From Falsiruegeria mediterranea M17 (GTDB taxonomy: Bacteria; Pseudomonadota; Alphaproteobacteria; Rhodobacterales; Rhodobacteraceae): DNA of 64,000 bases. The notes below the pieces were generated by a model. That model was not told where the DNA came from. It worked only from the letters and a program-made list of their open reading frames with translations, and searched no databases. Where the stretch lies: assembly GCF_900302455.1 (NCBI RefSeq), contig NZ_ONZG01000006.1, forward strand, positions 1-64,000, written 5' to 3'. The translations under genes were made by a program, and so were the position numbers. Within the stretch, counting starts at the first letter, position 1; each line of letters opens with the position of its first letter. Shown here piece after piece: positions 62,951 to 64,000 of the stretch.

Positions 62951-63269
62951 TGTCTCAAATCTCTCAATATCGGTTTTGGTCGAACGTGAAATATGCTGCA
63001 GTTGCAGCATTGAGTAGAGGTGGGATGGGAATAGCCGATGTGCATGCTATGCAAGGGTGCATTTCTGGCGCATGTTTTTTGCGATGCAGGCGGCCAAGGA
63101 CCGGGGGGCCACATGCGGTGGAGTGGCCTGGCACCGGGGGCGCTTCATCGCCTGATCCGCGATGCCCGACCCGGTGCCTTGCCCCATGACGCCCCACCAA
63201 CGGGTCTTGCGTTTTGGCGCTCATCTTCGCAGGATGCACCCAAAGAAATGGGGCACAAGGATCTGAGCA
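62951..63269. promoter_or_regulatory. 319-bp gene-free region with a perfect palindrome
   Basis: Between the DUF1127 start and the methyltransferase start I see no supported gene. The region carries ATGCTGCA-GT-TGCAGCAT (62993-63010), 43-60 bp before the DUF1127 start. Its core CTGC-N4-GCAG resembles the TGC-rich sites described for PhaR-type regulators, and TGCATGC-like repeats follow near 63040-63060. The remaining sequence shows nothing I can assign. Confidence 0.55.
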
Positions 63270-63962
63270 GTGACCGATACCCAAACCGTTGCCGCAGAAT
63301 GCCTGGGCGTCAAAGTGCCCATGACACGGTTTCTGCACGAGAAACGCATCGAGCGGATCAAGGCCGCCCGTTATGAAGGGCAAGAAATCGAAGGCTCGCT
63401 TCACGTCGTGACACCCGACGACACGGTCCTTGAGATCGGCGCGGGCATTGGCCTGGTGGGGGCTGTCATCGCCCACAACGCCAAGCCCAAGGCCATCCAT
63501 TCATTCGAGGCAAATCCAGAGCTCATCGACGCCATCAACGAGCTTTATGCGCTCAATGACCTGCAAGATCGCATCTCGGTCACCAACCAGGTGCTCATCA
63601 GCGCCCAGGAACGTCCGGAAACGTTGCAGTTTCACATCCGAACAAGCTATCTCGGGTCTTCGCTGCTGAATCCCGGCAACCGCCCATCCAATGTGGTGGA
63701 TGTGCCTACGGCCTCTTTTTCGGCGGTTTGCGATCAGATTCAGCCGACCGTACTGGTCATGGATATCGAAGGGGGCGAGCTGGACCTGTTGCGCCACGCA
63801 GACCTGTCTTGCTTTCGGGCCATCGTGCTGGAATTTCACCCCGAGGCTTACGACGTCGAAGGTATGCGCGAGTGTAAATCCATTCTGACCGATGCCGGAT
63901 TCGAGCGTGTCAGCGACAAGTCCACACGCACGGTCTGGACTTGTGTGCGACCCGCAAGCTGA
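63270..63962 (+). CDS. FkbM-family SAM-dependent methyltransferase
   Basis: A 230-residue methyltransferase. The SAM motif reads VLEIGAGIGLVGAVIAHNA (about 54-72), the acidic residue after strand 2 is in IHSFEANPELIDAI, and the FkbM-type motif LVMDIEGGELDLLRH lies near residue 165. FkbM relatives O-methylate sugars or secondary metabolites; the substrate is unknown. The start is a GTG at 63270 with AAGG upstream; an ATG at 63321 is the alternative. A leftward gene ends just beyond its stop. Confidence 0.8.
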   Translation: MTDTQTVAAECLGVKVPMTRFLHEKRIERIKAARYEGQEIEGSLHVVTPDDTVLEIGAGIGLVGAVIAHNAKPKAIHSFEANPELIDAINELYALNDLQDRISVTNQVLISAQERPETLQFHIRTSYLGSSLLNPGNRPSNVVDVPTASFSAVCDQIQPTVLVMDIEGGELDLLRHADLSCFRAIVLEFHPEAYDVEGMRECKSILTDAGFERVSDKSTRTVWTCVRPAS

Positions 63963-63966
63963 CGCC

Positions 63967-64000
63967 TAGTCGACCGGCGCAGGCTGATCGCCGAACCCAA
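63967..64000 (-). CDS. C-terminal tail of an unidentified leftward gene
   Basis: On the reverse strand the last bases read GFGDQPAPVD followed by TAG (63967-63969). The close spacing to the methyltransferase stop and the protein-like Asp/Pro composition suggest the end of a convergent gene that extends past 64000. Too little is present to name it. Confidence 0.35.

Overview
The window reads as a chromosomal segment of a marine alphaproteobacterium of the Roseobacter group (Rhodobacteraceae; genus not resolved). The evidence is the GC-rich coding style, a complete Paracoccus-type sox cluster, a phenylacetate (paa) cluster with roseobacter-style gene order, and a DddQ-type cupin beside betaine-catabolism genes. 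No insertion sequence, prophage, CRISPR array or rRNA was seen. Genes are packed tightly and only one gene-free stretch exceeds 300 bases.

Region 1 (1-8.1 kb) is core genome: the start of etfB, a PduO-type cobalamin adenosyltransferase, a HIG1-type membrane protein, a short-chain dehydrogenase, an SH3 protein, parC, a small lipoprotein and tuf. Beyond tuf lie a terminator, an unexplained structured element and a bidirectional terminator. An O-acetyltransferase gene here is broken by an in-frame TAA.

Region 2 (8.1-25.2 kb) is the sulfur-oxidation island. A YeeE/YedE transporter and soxR-soxS run leftward; soxVW-XYZA and soxB-(dsrE-like)-CDEF-(DUF302)-hemA run rightward; a second YeeE/YedE transporter, soxH and soxG run leftward again. 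ATTC-N8-GAAT palindromes, exact or with one mismatch, precede soxV, soxX, soxB and soxG, suggesting one SoxR regulon. A 5-aminolevulinate synthase gene at the end of the cluster could support haem supply for its c-type cytochromes.

Region 3 (25.3-30.9 kb) is mixed: a second stop-interrupted gene, tRNA-Trp, a DUF374 acyltransferase, a VOC protein, an alpha/beta hydrolase, a PaaX-family regulator, and a WYL regulator divergent from a RidA protein.

Region 4 (31-49 kb) is phenylacetate catabolism: paaZ, a TRAP transporter, an enoyl-CoA hydratase/3-hydroxyacyl-CoA dehydrogenase fusion, paaGIK with a TetR regulator, a glucuronyl C5-epimerase-like gene, and paaJ-paaA-DUF3291-paaBCDE plus an extra ferritin-like paralogue. 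Three copies of a 20-bp palindrome sit in the promoters of paaZ, of the divergent fusion gene/paaG pair, and of paaJ, so a shared (probably TetR/PaaR) operator is inferred.

Region 5 (49-62.7 kb) holds a frameshifted small membrane-protein gene, a sulfatase, a carboxymuconolactone-decarboxylase-like protein, and then an osmolyte-catabolism island. RpiR and Rieske oxygenase genes run left. A dimethylglycine-dehydrogenase-like flavoprotein gene runs right, followed by a chain of six genes joined by ATGA overlaps: MDR reductase, DddQ, hydroxyproline-betaine epimerase, cupin and two further enolase-superfamily enzymes. A GSA-type aminotransferase ends the run. The pairing of a DddQ cupin with betaine enzymes is the most interesting feature of the window. 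A DUF1127 gene, an FkbM-type methyltransferase and the tail of one more gene close the window.
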